A stretch of DNA of 64,000 bases from positions 1,066,931 to 1,130,930 of the forward strand of contig JAKFUK010000001.1 of assembly GCA_021732745.1 (NCBI GenBank), written 5' to 3'. This document shows, piece after piece, positions 19,531-28,254 of the stretch. The notes beneath the pieces were generated by a model that searched no databases, was not told where the DNA came from, and saw nothing but the letters and a program-made list of their open reading frames with translations. Made by a program: the position numbers and the translations under genes. The stretch is from Nevskia sp. GTDB lineage: Bacteria > Pseudomonadota > Gammaproteobacteria > Nevskiales > Nevskiaceae. Positions within the stretch are counted from its first letter, which is position 1; each line of letters starts with the position of its first letter.

Positions 19531-20142
19531 ATGGCGGACGACAGGATTCCCGAGGTCGGCCCCCAGGTCCCGCGCCGGGGCGGCGGCTTTTCACGCGGTC
19601 TCGGCAGGCTGTTCCTGCGCCTGCTTGGCTGGCGAGTGGCGGGCGCAATTCCCGACCTGCCGAAAATGGTCTGGATCGGCGCGCCGCACACCACCAACTG
19701 GGACGGCGTGCTGGCCATCGCCACCTTGCTGGCGCTGGGTGTCGATGCCTCGACGATGATCAAGGACAGCGCCTTCAAGGGTCCGCTGGGCGTGCTGCTG
19801 CGCGCGCTCGGCGCGATTCCGATCAACCGCGCCAGCCCCAAGGGTGTCGTGGAGCAGAGCATCGACCAGTTCAGCGCGCGGCAGCGCTTCATTCTGCTGA
19901 TCGCCCCGGAAGGCACCCGCGACGGTGCCGAAGACTGGAAGCGCGGCTATTACCGGATCGCCGAAGGGGCCGGCGTGCCGGTGCTGCCGGCGGTGATCGA
20001 CTACCCGGCGAAGCGCATCACTTTCGGCCCGCCGCTGACACCCAGCGGCGATTACGAAGCCGATTTCGCGACTCTGCTGGCGTTCTATCGCCGCCTCGGA
20101 GTGGCCCGGCATCCGCATCGGCTGTCGAAGCCGCTGCGCTGA
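19531..20142 (+). CDS. 1-acylglycerol-phosphate-type acyltransferase
   Basis: A 203-residue member of the glycerolphosphate acyltransferase (PlsC) superfamily. The catalytic HxxxxD motif is present as PHTTNWDG (about 53-60); the substrate-binding block is IPINRASPKGVV, and the EGT motif is APEGTRD. It lacks an N-terminal membrane helix and is shorter than PlsC (about 245), so it resembles the short stand-alone acyltransferases. It probably uses acyl-ACP or acyl-CoA. Its start follows the esterase stop by two bases, and a strong hairpin follows its stop. Confidence 0.92.
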   Translation: MADDRIPEVGPQVPRRGGGFSRGLGRLFLRLLGWRVAGAIPDLPKMVWIGAPHTTNWDGVLAIATLLALGVDASTMIKDSAFKGPLGVLLRALGAIPINRASPKGVVEQSIDQFSARQRFILLIAPEGTRDGAEDWKRGYYRIAEGAGVPVLPAVIDYPAKRITFGPPLTPSGDYEADFATLLAFYRRLGVARHPHRLSKPLR

Positions 20143-20148
20143 AACAAA

Positions 20149-20184
20149 ACGGCCCCGTCACCGGTGCGTCGGTGACGGGGCCGT
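20149..20184 (-). terminator. Strong intrinsic terminator between convergent genes
   Basis: ACGGCCCCGTCACC-GGTGCGTC-GGTGACGGGGCCGT is a perfect 14-bp stem with an eight-base loop, located between the converging acyltransferase and the exported-protein gene. The minus strand continues with GTTTTGTTTC, a T-rich tail, so it clearly ends the minus-strand transcript. On the plus strand no T run follows, so termination there is less sure. Confidence 0.85.
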
Positions 20185-20198
20185 GCACCGCGCAGGCT

Positions 20199-21503
20199 TC
20201 AGCGGCCCAGCAACCCGCCCAGCACGGTGAAGTTGGCGCGGCAAGCCGCCACCAGCGCAGCACCACCGGACGGCGCGAAGGCGGTGAACGTCGCCGTATC
20301 GCAGTAGGTGATTTCCGGGGCGAACGAACCCAGCGTGGTCGACAGCGGCAACGCCTGGTTGTTGACCGCGTTGACAAAATCACCCTCGAAACCCGGCCGC
20401 GACAGGATCTGGCGCAGCACCGTCAGGCCGTTGAGCTGGTTGCCGAAGGGCAGCCAGTTGTAGCCGAACTCCGGACGCGCGAGCGTCGGCCGGTTCGCTT
20501 CCGAAGAGATCACGGCGGTGAACGTGCCGTCGGACTGCAAGGCGAAATCGCGATCCGTCAGGCAGCCGATGTTGCGCGAGGTGTTCAGATCGTTCTGGCA
20601 CAGCGAGTAGTAGCGCACGTCTGGTGCCGCCACCAGCAGCGGCGGCTGCACCGGGGTGATCGGCACCCGGGCCCGGGCCACGATCAGCGGCGCATAAATG
20701 CGGCCGGTCTGGGCGCGCAGGTAGTTGCTGTCGCCATTCGGATAAAACACGCCCGCGCCGCGACCGCTGATCGGCCGGAAAGCCACCGATGCCTGGTTCT
20801 GGCCGATCGCCGTCACCGGGAAGGCGACCAGCAGGTTGTTGAGGTTGCGCGCCGCCGTGCAAGCGCGCGTGTCCGGCGTGTTCTCGAGATTGAACTGGCC
20901 TTCCGGGCCGTCATAGATCAGGTCCGGCAATCCGGCACCGCCGAGACCGTCCGAATCGGTGTTCGGCAGGTAGGTGCGATACAGCAGCGTCTTGTTGAAC
21001 ACGCCGATCGGCGCGCCGACACCGGCGTACAAGGTATTCGGCAGACGCGCGGCTGGCGGCACCGGCGGATCCTGGTAGACGATCTGGATTTCGTAGGTCG
21101 CGGTATAGCCGTTGGCATTCGGCAGCACGGCCGGGTTGCTGGCCGGTGCAGCACCGCCGGTCGGCGTGATGATCGAATCCGGCACCGAATCGACGAAGTT
21201 GCCGGGACGGAAGCCGTCATACATCTGGAACGAGAAGTACCGCGTTCTCGGATAGCTGCCGCGGATCAGGATACGCGCGCCATTGCTCGGGCTGATCGGC
21301 AGCGACGTGACGGTGTAGGTCGCGGTCGAATCGAGGAAGCCGGTGTTGTTGGTAGTGGTGTCGGTGGTCGTGGTCCAGTCACAGCCGAACCGCACGTTCT
21401 GGAGCAGGTTGCCACCCGGGCCGAGCTGGGCTTCAGCGGTCAGCGTAGTGGTCGACAAAATTGCAAACAATCCCGCCGCGCGCAGCGGTATTCCGAGATT
21501 CAT
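20199..21503 (-). CDS. Exported hypothetical protein, DUF1254/1214-like motif
   Basis: A 434-residue secreted or periplasmic protein that I do not recognise firmly. A signal peptide (LGIPLRAAGLFAILSTTTLTAEA) precedes the mature chain, which begins about residue 26. The block GSYPRTRYFSFQMYDGF (about 80-97) resembles the RYFSFxxYD strand found in DUF1254/DUF1214 proteins. The rest is rich in beta strands with a few cysteines (FGCDW, RACTAA, SLCQNDL, GCLTD, YCDTA, AACRA). The ATG at 21503 has an excellent ribosome site (GGGAGGGGACC), whereas a start eight codons upstream has none. It is monocistronic, divergent from the 4HBT gene. Confidence 0.7.
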   Translation of the reverse strand: MNLGIPLRAAGLFAILSTTTLTAEAQLGPGGNLLQNVRFGCDWTTTTDTTTNNTGFLDSTATYTVTSLPISPSNGARILIRGSYPRTRYFSFQMYDGFRPGNFVDSVPDSIITPTGGAAPASNPAVLPNANGYTATYEIQIVYQDPPVPPAARLPNTLYAGVGAPIGVFNKTLLYRTYLPNTDSDGLGGAGLPDLIYDGPEGQFNLENTPDTRACTAARNLNNLLVAFPVTAIGQNQASVAFRPISGRGAGVFYPNGDSNYLRAQTGRIYAPLIVARARVPITPVQPPLLVAAPDVRYYSLCQNDLNTSRNIGCLTDRDFALQSDGTFTAVISSEANRPTLARPEFGYNWLPFGNQLNGLTVLRQILSRPGFEGDFVNAVNNQALPLSTTLGSFAPEITYCDTATFTAFAPSGGAALVAACRANFTVLGGLLGR

Positions 21504-21614
21504 GGTCCCCTCCCTTGATGGTGTCATCCCGCGCCGACCGGCTCGGGACTTGTCGCGATATCACATGTATTGGACCATGATGAAAGCGGCCCTTGATTCA
21601 GGTTAGTCAATTTC

Positions 21615-21644
21615 GACGGCTTGCGGGAGCCGTCACAAATTTTT
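21615..21644 (+). terminator. Terminator-like hairpin in the leader of the 4HBT gene
   Basis: GACGGCT-TGCGGG-AGCCGTC (7-bp stem, six-base loop) is followed by ACAAATTTTT. It sits in the gap between two divergent genes, 20 bases before the 4HBT ATG, so it cannot end a plus-strand gene. It is either an attenuator or a remnant. No antiterminator partner is obvious by eye. Confidence 0.4.
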
Positions 21645-21663
21645 CATTTGGACCCAGTCGCCG

Positions 21664-22104
21664 ATGACGCCTGCCTTCCGCTACCGACTCCGCGTCCGCT
21701 ACGGCGAATGCGACGCCCAGAAAGTCATTTTCAATTCACGTTACGGCGAATACGTCGATCTGGCCGCCACCGAATTCATGCGTGCGCTGGGCTACGGCGC
21801 GGAATTGCTCGACGGTCGGCTGGATTATCAATTGGTCCGTCAACTCACCGAATGGCGTGCGCCCGCTCATTTCGATGATGTGCTGAGCTTGAGCGTCAAC
21901 AGCCCGCAACAGGGCACGACCTCGTTCACCCTGCGGGTCGAATTTCGCCGTGCCGGCAACGATCTGCTGCTCGCGTGGTCGGAAACGGTCTACGTGCTGG
22001 TCTCCCCCGATCTGGTCAAGACGCCGCTGTCCGACGCCTTCCGCACAAGCATGATTGCCGGTGCGCCGGACGGCATCACTTGCCATGCTGGATGGCAAGC
22101 ATGA
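21664..22104 (+). CDS. Acyl-CoA thioesterase, 4HBT hotdog family
   Basis: A 146-residue hotdog protein. The N-terminal RYRLRVRYGECDAQKVIFNSRYGEYVD (about 6-32) is the YbgC-type signature, where the Asp of GECDAQKVIFN is the catalytic carboxylate. The sheet continues with ALGYGAEL, WRAPAHFDDVLSL and WSETVYVLVSPD. The substrate is unknown. It stands alone between the exported-protein gene (divergent) and the diguanylate cyclase 100 bases downstream. Confidence 0.9.
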   Translation: MTPAFRYRLRVRYGECDAQKVIFNSRYGEYVDLAATEFMRALGYGAELLDGRLDYQLVRQLTEWRAPAHFDDVLSLSVNSPQQGTTSFTLRVEFRRAGNDLLLAWSETVYVLVSPDLVKTPLSDAFRTSMIAGAPDGITCHAGWQA

Positions 22105-22205
22105 AGGGGGTCCCACACCTACCATTGTCGACTCCGGTTGACGCTTTCGCGCCACCCTTCCAGGTCCCCTCCCAAGGCGGCTGCTCAGGCTAAAAAACCA
22201 AAGAC

Positions 22206-23420
22206 ATGATTCGCGAACCACGGCAGCCGGTGCAGCCGGACGAAGACCAGAAACGCCAGGTCATGCGCCTGCGCTTCGACGACGCGCTGGAAACGCAGTT
22301 CCGGAACGAATTCGAGCTGGGTGCGCGGATTCCGCGTATCACCATCCTGATCATCGGCATCCTGATGATCGCGGTCACGCCGCTGTATGACAGCGCGCTG
22401 CTCAAGGCCCCGGGCGATTTCCTCACCGCCTCGCGCGCACTCCAGTTCGGCGTGCAGATACCGGCGCTGGCGCTGGCGTTGCTGATCACCTTGCGGCCGG
22501 GGCTGCGCCGCTGGTCGCCGATCGCGGTGACCCTGGCCGCCACGATCACCGCCGCCGGCCTGATGGCGCAGCATGTGCTCGGCCATTTTCATCATTTCGG
22601 CGTGCCCGACGATTTCGCGGCGATCACCATTGCCGCCACCCTGCTGCTCGGCCGCTTGCGCTTTCGCACCGCCCTGCCCTGGGCCCTGCTGACCCTGGCT
22701 GCCGCCACCGCTGCGCAGTTGTGGGTGATCGGCCTGGGGATGGCTTATGACGCCATCTCGTCGTGGATGCTGCTCGCGATCGCCTCGGTCAGCGCCTACC
22801 TGCTCGAATATTCGTCGCGGCAAAGCTGGTACCGCGGCCGGCTGCTGGAATTCCTCGCCACCCGAGACGGCCTGACCAGCCTGCCGAACCGCCGCCATTT
22901 CGATCTGGAACTGCGCAAGCTGGTGCGCGAAGCGGTGCGCTCGCAGCGCAATGTCGCGGTGATGCTGCTCGATGTCGATCACTTCAAGGCCTTCAACGAC
23001 CAGCACGGCCACCCGGCCGGCGATCAATGTCTGCGCATCGTCGGCGAATGGCTCGGCAACGCCATGCGCAGGCCGCAGGATTTCTGCGCCCGCATCGGCG
23101 GCGAAGAATTCGCAGCGGTGTGGTTCGATGCCGGCCCCGAAGACGCCATCCGGCTCGCCGAAGCCCTGCGCGGCGGCATTGACCAGCTCGCCATCGCCCG
23201 CGGGACAGACGGCCGGACCACCACCGTCAATGCTTCCGGCGGCTTCGCGCAGGTAGTGGCACCTTCGCCGGGCGAATCGCCGGAGCGCATCGCCGCCGAT
23301 CTGGTCAAGCAGGCGGACACCGCGCTGTACGCGGCCAAGCGCGCCGGTCGCGGTCGCCTGGTGCATGCCGGCAGCGAGCACTATGTCGATCTGAAAACCG
23401 GCCAGCGGATCGACGGCTGA
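22206..23420 (+). CDS. Membrane-bound diguanylate cyclase (GGDEF)
   Basis: A 404-residue protein that makes c-di-GMP from two GTP. A cytosolic N terminus (1-40) is followed by about six membrane helices between 43 and 200. The GGDEF domain spans about 225-395, starting RDGLTSLPNRRHFD with LLDVDHFKAFNDQHGHPAGD. The active-site signature is GGEEF at 298-302. The allosteric inhibitory site RxxD is present as RPQD at 289-292, exactly five residues before GGEEF, so product feedback inhibition is expected. No EAL domain is present. A histidine kinase follows 95 bases downstream on the same strand. Confidence 0.95.
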   Translation: MIREPRQPVQPDEDQKRQVMRLRFDDALETQFRNEFELGARIPRITILIIGILMIAVTPLYDSALLKAPGDFLTASRALQFGVQIPALALALLITLRPGLRRWSPIAVTLAATITAAGLMAQHVLGHFHHFGVPDDFAAITIAATLLLGRLRFRTALPWALLTLAAATAAQLWVIGLGMAYDAISSWMLLAIASVSAYLLEYSSRQSWYRGRLLEFLATRDGLTSLPNRRHFDLELRKLVREAVRSQRNVAVMLLDVDHFKAFNDQHGHPAGDQCLRIVGEWLGNAMRRPQDFCARIGGEEFAAVWFDAGPEDAIRLAEALRGGIDQLAIARGTDGRTTTVNASGGFAQVVAPSPGESPERIAADLVKQADTALYAAKRAGRGRLVHAGSEHYVDLKTGQRIDG

Positions 23421-23515
23421 AACGCTGGTCGGCGCACCGCCGCCCGCTGCCGGTTGCACCGCCGACCGCCGCCGCCAGACCGTAAGCTTCGCGTTCCTCG
23501 AAGAGTCCCGACGAC

Positions 23516-25480
23516 GTGAGTCGAACCCGCCTGACCCGCCGAACGCTGGGCCGCCACCTGCGCGATCTGTCGATCAGCGCAAAGCTCGGCGGCATGGTCG
23601 CGATGTTCATCGTGTCGGCCACCCTGGCGCTGGCGATCGTGGCGCTGGCGTTCACCGTGTCGTCCGGCCTTCGCGCCTATGTCGGCGCCGAAAGCCAGTG
23701 GTCCAAGGGCCAGAAGGACGCCGTTTACGCCATCACCCGCTACCTGCACACCGGCGAGCGCCGCACGCGCGCGGAATTTGCAGCGGCCGTCGCCATGCCG
23801 CTGGGCGATCGTCAGGCGCGGCTGGAAATGCTGAAACCCGACTACGACGAGATGCGCGTCTACCAGGGCTTTCTGGCCGGTGGCGTCAGCGCTGACGACA
23901 TCCCGGAAATGATTTTCCTGTTCCGCAATTTCCAGGACATCGGCTTTTTGTCGCGCGCCATCGCCATCTGGACCGAGGCCGATGAATGCGTGCAGGAACT
24001 GATGCTGGTGGCATCGGAAATCGAACGCGCCGACGCTGCCGGAAAACTCGGCGACGCCCGTCGCCAGCAGTTCCTGGCCCGCATCGACGACATCAACCGC
24101 CGGGTGACGCCGCTGGAACAGGCGTTTTCGGCGGTGCTCGGCGAAGGCGCGCGCAAACTGCAATGGCTGTTGCTGGGCCTGATCCTGGCGGCAGCCGGCG
24201 TGCTGCTGGCGATCTCGGTGAGCTTCGCCTGGCTGGTATCGCGCGATCTGCGCACCAGCATCCTGGGCCTGCGCGACGGTGCCAAGCGCGTGGCCGGTGG
24301 CGATCTGAGCACCCGCATCGAAGTGCGTTCCAGCGATGAACTCGGCGATCTCGCCACTGATCTCAACGACATGATCGCGCGCCGCCGCGAAGCCGAAGTG
24401 GCGCTCAAGGCGGCCAACGAATTCCGCGAAAAGATCATGGAGAACGCCACCAACGCGATCTACACCATGGACCGCGACGGTCGCTTCATGACCGCCAACC
24501 GGCGCACCTGCGAAATCACCGGCTACCCGCTGGAACAACTGCTGGGCATGCGCTGGGCAGCGATGATCGGCGACAAGGTGCATCTCGACGTGCTGACGGC
24601 GAAATACCGCGACACCTTCGAAGGTGGCGACGGCATCACCGATTACGAAGTGCCGATCACCCGCCGCGATGGCCGCATCGTGGTGCTGCGCTTTTCCACC
24701 GCCGCCTTGCGTCGCGACGGCCGAATCTTCGCAGTGGTCGGTGCCGCCGAAGACGTGACCGCACGCAAGCGCGACGAAGCCGAGCTGAACGCGCGCGCCG
24801 ACGAACTGGTGCGCTCGAACGCCGAACTCGAACAGTTCGCCTACGTCGCCTCGCACGATCTTCAGGAGCCGCTGCGCACCGTGTCCGGCTTTGCCCAGCT
24901 TTTGCAGCGCCGTTACCAGAACAAGCTCGATCCGGACGCCGACGAGTACATCGGCTACGTCACCGCCGGGGTTCAGCGGATGAAAAGCCTGATCGAAGAC
25001 CTGCTCGCCTTTTCCCGGGTGTCGCGCGGCCCCGATCCGGCGACGCCGGTGGACCTCAATCGGGTGGTCGACACCGCCCTCGCCAACCTGCACGGCGCGA
25101 TCACGGCGGCATCAGCGGCGATCCGGGTCGGCGCGCTGCCGACCGTTCCCGGCAACGAACGGCAACTGGTGCAACTGTTCCAGAACCTGATCGGCAATGC
25201 CGTGAAGTTCCGCACCGACGACATCCCGAAAGTCGAGATCGGCGGCCGTCAGGCCGGCAACGACTGGATCATCAGCGTCCGCGACAACGGCATCGGCATC
25301 GACGCCAAGCACGCCGATCAGGTGTTCGTGCTGTTCCAACGCCTGAACGGCCGCGACAAGTACCCCGGCAACGGCATCGGCCTGACCATCTGCAAAAAGA
25401 TCGTCGACCTGCATCGCGGCCGGATCAGCGTCGAACCCGGCGTGCCGGGCACCGTGTTCAGGATCGTGCTGCCGGGCTGA
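23516..25480 (+). CDS. Hybrid-free sensor histidine kinase (HAMP-PAS-HisKA-HATPase)
   Basis: A 654-residue membrane sensor kinase. A first membrane helix lies at about 26-50, a periplasmic helical sensor at 51-215 and a second helix at 217-242. HAMP is at 243-295, then PAS at 303-420 (NATNAIYTMDRDGRFMTANRR). The HisKA H-box ASHDLQEPLR contains His447. The ATP domain has LFQNLIGNAVKF (N box), DNGIGID (G1) and GNGIGLTICKKIV (G2). The SHDLQEPLR H-box is that of phytochrome-like and related kinases. It has no receiver domain and no response regulator gene follows. The GTG at 23516 is the start. Confidence 0.92.
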   Translation: MSRTRLTRRTLGRHLRDLSISAKLGGMVAMFIVSATLALAIVALAFTVSSGLRAYVGAESQWSKGQKDAVYAITRYLHTGERRTRAEFAAAVAMPLGDRQARLEMLKPDYDEMRVYQGFLAGGVSADDIPEMIFLFRNFQDIGFLSRAIAIWTEADECVQELMLVASEIERADAAGKLGDARRQQFLARIDDINRRVTPLEQAFSAVLGEGARKLQWLLLGLILAAAGVLLAISVSFAWLVSRDLRTSILGLRDGAKRVAGGDLSTRIEVRSSDELGDLATDLNDMIARRREAEVALKAANEFREKIMENATNAIYTMDRDGRFMTANRRTCEITGYPLEQLLGMRWAAMIGDKVHLDVLTAKYRDTFEGGDGITDYEVPITRRDGRIVVLRFSTAALRRDGRIFAVVGAAEDVTARKRDEAELNARADELVRSNAELEQFAYVASHDLQEPLRTVSGFAQLLQRRYQNKLDPDADEYIGYVTAGVQRMKSLIEDLLAFSRVSRGPDPATPVDLNRVVDTALANLHGAITAASAAIRVGALPTVPGNERQLVQLFQNLIGNAVKFRTDDIPKVEIGGRQAGNDWIISVRDNGIGIDAKHADQVFVLFQRLNGRDKYPGNGIGLTICKKIVDLHRGRISVEPGVPGTVFRIVLPG

Positions 25481-25495
25481 AACGCGGTTTCGGCT

Positions 25496-26125
25496 TCAGG
25501 CCGCAGGCACCGATGCCGGCGGCGCGTCGGCATCCGGTGCCGCCTCGGGCTGCTGCTCGTCGTCGATTTCCTCGAAACATTCGCGAACCTGTGCCGCGTC
25601 CAGCACGGCGTAGGGCTGGAACGCGGGCACGGCGGCGGCGGCGGCCTGCTGCGTATTGCGCACGGTTTCCAGGCGCGTGCACAGCTCGCGGACATTGGCG
25701 ACCAGATCGAGCGCGCCTTCACGCGCCCGGTCGCCGACCTGATCCATGTGCGCCTCGTCGAAAAAGCCGTGCACCACGTCCTTCAGCACGTCGACACCGA
25801 ATTCGGCCCCGGCGCGGCCGATGGCGATGGCATGCGTCTTCATGGCCACCGCCGCCGCGTCGTAGGCCTTGAGTGCCGCCTGCCCTTCGCTGCTGGTGTC
25901 GATCTGCGTGTCGCCAATAGCCAGACTGCCGTCGGCCCCGACGATCGCCTTGTGCTTTTGCCCGCCAGCCTCGATCACCACCTTGTCGCCCTTCATGCCG
26001 ATCGCGCCGTCGCCGCGATCGAAGCGCACTGAAACGGGACGGATATCGTCATTGTCGTCGCTGTGACAGGCCGGCAACATCAGCAGGCCGGAGAGGGCTG
26101 CAAGCACAAGCGGAAGGTTTTTCAT
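25496..26125 (-). CDS. Putative lipoprotein, YggN/DUF2884-like
   Basis: A 209-residue exported protein. The N terminus MKNLPLVLAALSGLLMLPAC is a lipoprotein signal with the lipobox LPAC at 17-20; Ser at the position after Cys favours the outer membrane. The segment SVRFDRGDGAIGMKGDKVVIEAGG and the following IGDTQIDTSSEGQAALKAYDAAA resemble the DUF2884/YggN family (E. coli YggN), with a helix-rich remainder and an acidic/proline C-terminal tail. The function is unknown. It converges on the histidine kinase with a 15-base gap between stops. Confidence 0.75.
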   Translation of the reverse strand: MKNLPLVLAALSGLLMLPACHSDDNDDIRPVSVRFDRGDGAIGMKGDKVVIEAGGQKHKAIVGADGSLAIGDTQIDTSSEGQAALKAYDAAAVAMKTHAIAIGRAGAEFGVDVLKDVVHGFFDEAHMDQVGDRAREGALDLVANVRELCTRLETVRNTQQAAAAAVPAFQPYAVLDAAQVRECFEEIDDEQQPEAAPDADAPPASVPAA

Positions 26126-26234
26126 CGGATGGGGCTCCAGGAATGCGGGTTCGCCAGCGCTTCGATGCAGCGCCCGCTGCGAACGGATGCAGCGGCGGCT
26201 ACGCTGTCGACTCGCCTGCCCACCTGCCGTCGCC

Positions 26235-26906
26235 ATGATCGTCGTCCACCATCTGGAAAACTCCCGCTCGCAACGCATCCTCTGGCTGCTCGAAGAACTG
26301 GGTGTGCCGTACGAGGTGCGCCGCTACGCGCGCAACCGCACAACCATGCTGGCGCCGCCGGAACTGAAAGCGGTGCACCCGCTCGGCAAGTCGCCGGTGA
26401 TCAGCGATGACCTCGAAGTGATCGCCGAAACCGGGGCGATCGTCGAACATCTGGTCGAACGCCACGGCGCGGGCCGGCTGATGCCGACGGTCGGCACACC
26501 GGAATACCGCCGCTACCGCTACTGGCTGCATTACGCGGAAGGCTCGCTGATGCCGCTGCTGGTGATGAAGCTGATCTTCTCGAAAACCACCGTCGCGCCC
26601 ACGCCCTGGCTGATCCGGCCTATCGCCAAAGCGATCGCCAATGCCGTCGGCCAGCGCTTTCTGGATCCCAATCTGAAGCTGCATCTCGGCGTCATCGAAA
26701 GCGAACTCGCCGCCACCGGCTGGTTTGCGGGCGCAGACCTCACTGCCGCCGACATCATCATGAGTTTCCCGCTGGAAGCCGCCGTGGCGCGTGGTGGGGC
26801 GGCCAGTGGTTATCCGAACATCAGCGCCTTTCTCGCCCGCATCCAGGCGCGACCGGCCTGGCAGGCGGCGCTCGCCAAGGGCGGGCCTTACCAGTTGCTG
26901 CGCTGA
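26235..26906 (+). CDS. Glutathione S-transferase
   Basis: A 223-residue GST with an N-terminal thioredoxin-like domain (HHLENSRSQRILWLLEELGVPYEVRRY, about 5-31) and the conserved GKSPVISDDLEVIAETGAIVEHL block that binds glutathione (cis-Pro and Ser-Glu). A helical C-terminal domain follows. The first-helix Ser/Tyr is Ser12 or Ser14 (NSRSQR). The start is the ATG at 26235. It heads a three-gene plus-strand unit with a dienelactone hydrolase and a GreB-like gene. Confidence 0.93.
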   Translation: MIVVHHLENSRSQRILWLLEELGVPYEVRRYARNRTTMLAPPELKAVHPLGKSPVISDDLEVIAETGAIVEHLVERHGAGRLMPTVGTPEYRRYRYWLHYAEGSLMPLLVMKLIFSKTTVAPTPWLIRPIAKAIANAVGQRFLDPNLKLHLGVIESELAATGWFAGADLTAADIIMSFPLEAAVARGGAASGYPNISAFLARIQARPAWQAALAKGGPYQLLR

Positions 26907-26914
26907 GCGCCGCC

Positions 26915-27700
26915 GTGAACGCGACCATCCCCGGCTTCACCTGCGCCCCGCACAGCCACCTCGGCGAAACCCGCGACGTGTTCCGGCGCGGGACCGGCCC
27001 AGCCGTGATCGTGATGAGCGAAATCCCTGGCATCACGCCGCAAGTGGCTGCTTTTGCAACAAAAGTCGCCGACGCCGGATTCAGCGTCTGGCTGCCGCAG
27101 TTGTTCGGCACGCCGATGCGGCCGATCTCGGCGGGCTATCTGGCGTCCTCGCTCGCCCGCATCTGCATCTCGAAGGAATTCAGCGTGCTGGCCTCCGACC
27201 AATCGAGCCCGATCGTCGACTGGCTGCGGGCGCTGGCCCGCGAAGCGCACGGCGAATGCGGCGGGCCGGGGGTTGGCGCGATCGGCATGTGCCTGACCGG
27301 CAACTTCGGGCTGGCGATGATGCTGAACGCGCCGGTCATCGCGCCGGTGCTGTCGCAGCCGTCGTTGCCGGGCGCGATTCCCGGCAAGCGCGATGCCCTG
27401 CATGTGTCGCCCGCCGAGATCGCGGCGGCGCACGACAAGATCGACAACAGCGGTGCCCGCATTCTGGGCCTGCGTTTCGAGGGCGATTTCATGTGTCCCG
27501 GCAGCCGCTTCGAGCGCCTGCGTCGCGAGTTCGGCGAGGCTTTCGAGGGCATCGAGATCGCCGATCGCCACGCCAACCCGCAAGGTTTCGGCAGCGCTCA
27601 CAGCGTGCTGACCACCCATCTGATCGACAAGGAAGGCGAACCGACGCGGGCAGCGCTGGACCGCACGCTCGCCTTCCTGCACGCGCAGCTCAAGCCATGA
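26915..27700 (+). CDS. Dienelactone hydrolase family protein
   Basis: A 261-residue alpha/beta hydrolase of the dienelactone hydrolase family. The nucleophile Cys is in GAIGMCLTGNFG (about 122-133); VIVMSEIPGIT carries the Glu that contacts it, and the acid/His are in the later FEGDFMCPGSRF and GFGSAHSVLT regions. Dienelactone hydrolases use Cys-His-Asp, unlike serine esterases. The GTG start is nine bases after the GST stop, and the stop overlaps the GreB-like start as ATGA. The natural substrate is unknown. Confidence 0.9.
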   Translation: MNATIPGFTCAPHSHLGETRDVFRRGTGPAVIVMSEIPGITPQVAAFATKVADAGFSVWLPQLFGTPMRPISAGYLASSLARICISKEFSVLASDQSSPIVDWLRALAREAHGECGGPGVGAIGMCLTGNFGLAMMLNAPVIAPVLSQPSLPGAIPGKRDALHVSPAEIAAAHDKIDNSGARILGLRFEGDFMCPGSRFERLRREFGEAFEGIEIADRHANPQGFGSAHSVLTTHLIDKEGEPTRAALDRTLAFLHAQLKP

Positions 27701-28191
27701 GTCGGGCACACGTCCGCGAAGTCGACGGCGACGAGCCGGAAGACCTGCCCGAGCTGCCGCTAAGCCCGCATCCGAACTACGTCACGGCGCGCGGCTTGGC
27801 CGCTTTGCAGGCGCGTCGCGAGCAGATCGAAGCGGATATCGCCACGATCGCCGACGATGCTGCCGATCGTCGCCAGCGGCGCGCGGCGCTCGATCGCGAA
27901 CTGCGCTGGCTCAAGGCCCGGATCGCTGCCGCGCAACTGGTGGCCGGCGGCGCGCGCAGCACCGCCAAAATCGCCTTCGGTGCCGAGGTGACGGTGGTCG
28001 ATGAGGACAACAGCGAATTCCGCTATCGCATCGTCGGCGAAGACGAAGCAGACCCCGAAGCCGGACTGATCAGCTGGACCTCGCCGCTGGCGCGCGCGCT
28101 GATCGGCCTGAAAATCGGCGATATCGCCGTCTGGCCGAGGCCGGCTGGCGATTGCGAAGTCGAGATCATCGCGATTGCCTATCCGGCCTGA
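27697..28191 (+). CDS. GreA/GreB-family elongation factor with a shortened coiled coil
   Basis: A 164-residue protein whose C-terminal half is a normal Gre domain (TVVDEDNSEFRYRIVGEDEADPEAGLISWTSPLARALIGLKIGDIAVW). The N-terminal coiled coil is shorter than that of E. coli GreB by about 16 residues. By my alignment the segment from the ARGLAALQ helix to RELRWLKARI lacks the GDRSENADY tip, where GreB holds its catalytic acidic residues. It also has a 26-residue acidic N-terminal extension (EVDGDEPEDLPELP). It should still bind RNA polymerase near the secondary channel but is unlikely to stimulate transcript cleavage in the usual way. It overlaps the dienelactone hydrolase gene. Confidence 0.75.
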   Translation: MSRAHVREVDGDEPEDLPELPLSPHPNYVTARGLAALQARREQIEADIATIADDAADRRQRRAALDRELRWLKARIAAAQLVAGGARSTAKIAFGAEVTVVDEDNSEFRYRIVGEDEADPEAGLISWTSPLARALIGLKIGDIAVWPRPAGDCEVEIIAIAYPA

Positions 28192-28211
28192 GGCCGGCGG
28201 AGCAACGAAAA

Positions 28212-28232
28212 ACGCCCGCGCGAGGCGGGCGT
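28212..28232. terminator. Hairpin terminator shared by converging genes
   Basis: ACGCCCGC-GCGAG-GCGGGCGT, an 8-bp stem, lies between the GreB-like and glutaredoxin stops. On the minus strand it is followed by TTTTTCGTTG, so it fits an intrinsic terminator of the glutaredoxin gene. On the plus strand TCTCTCGTT follows, which is weaker. Confidence 0.75.
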
Positions 28233-28254
28233 CTCTCGTTCGGCAAAGCGAATG

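Noticed and set aside
20199-21503. A beta-lactamase or lipase assignment for the exported protein
   Set aside because: No catalytic motif is visible; only a RYFSF strand resembling DUF1254/1214.
23381-25093. A minus-strand frame of about 570 codons opposite the histidine kinase
   Set aside because: The kinase has clear H, N and G boxes on the plus strand; the antisense product has no motif.
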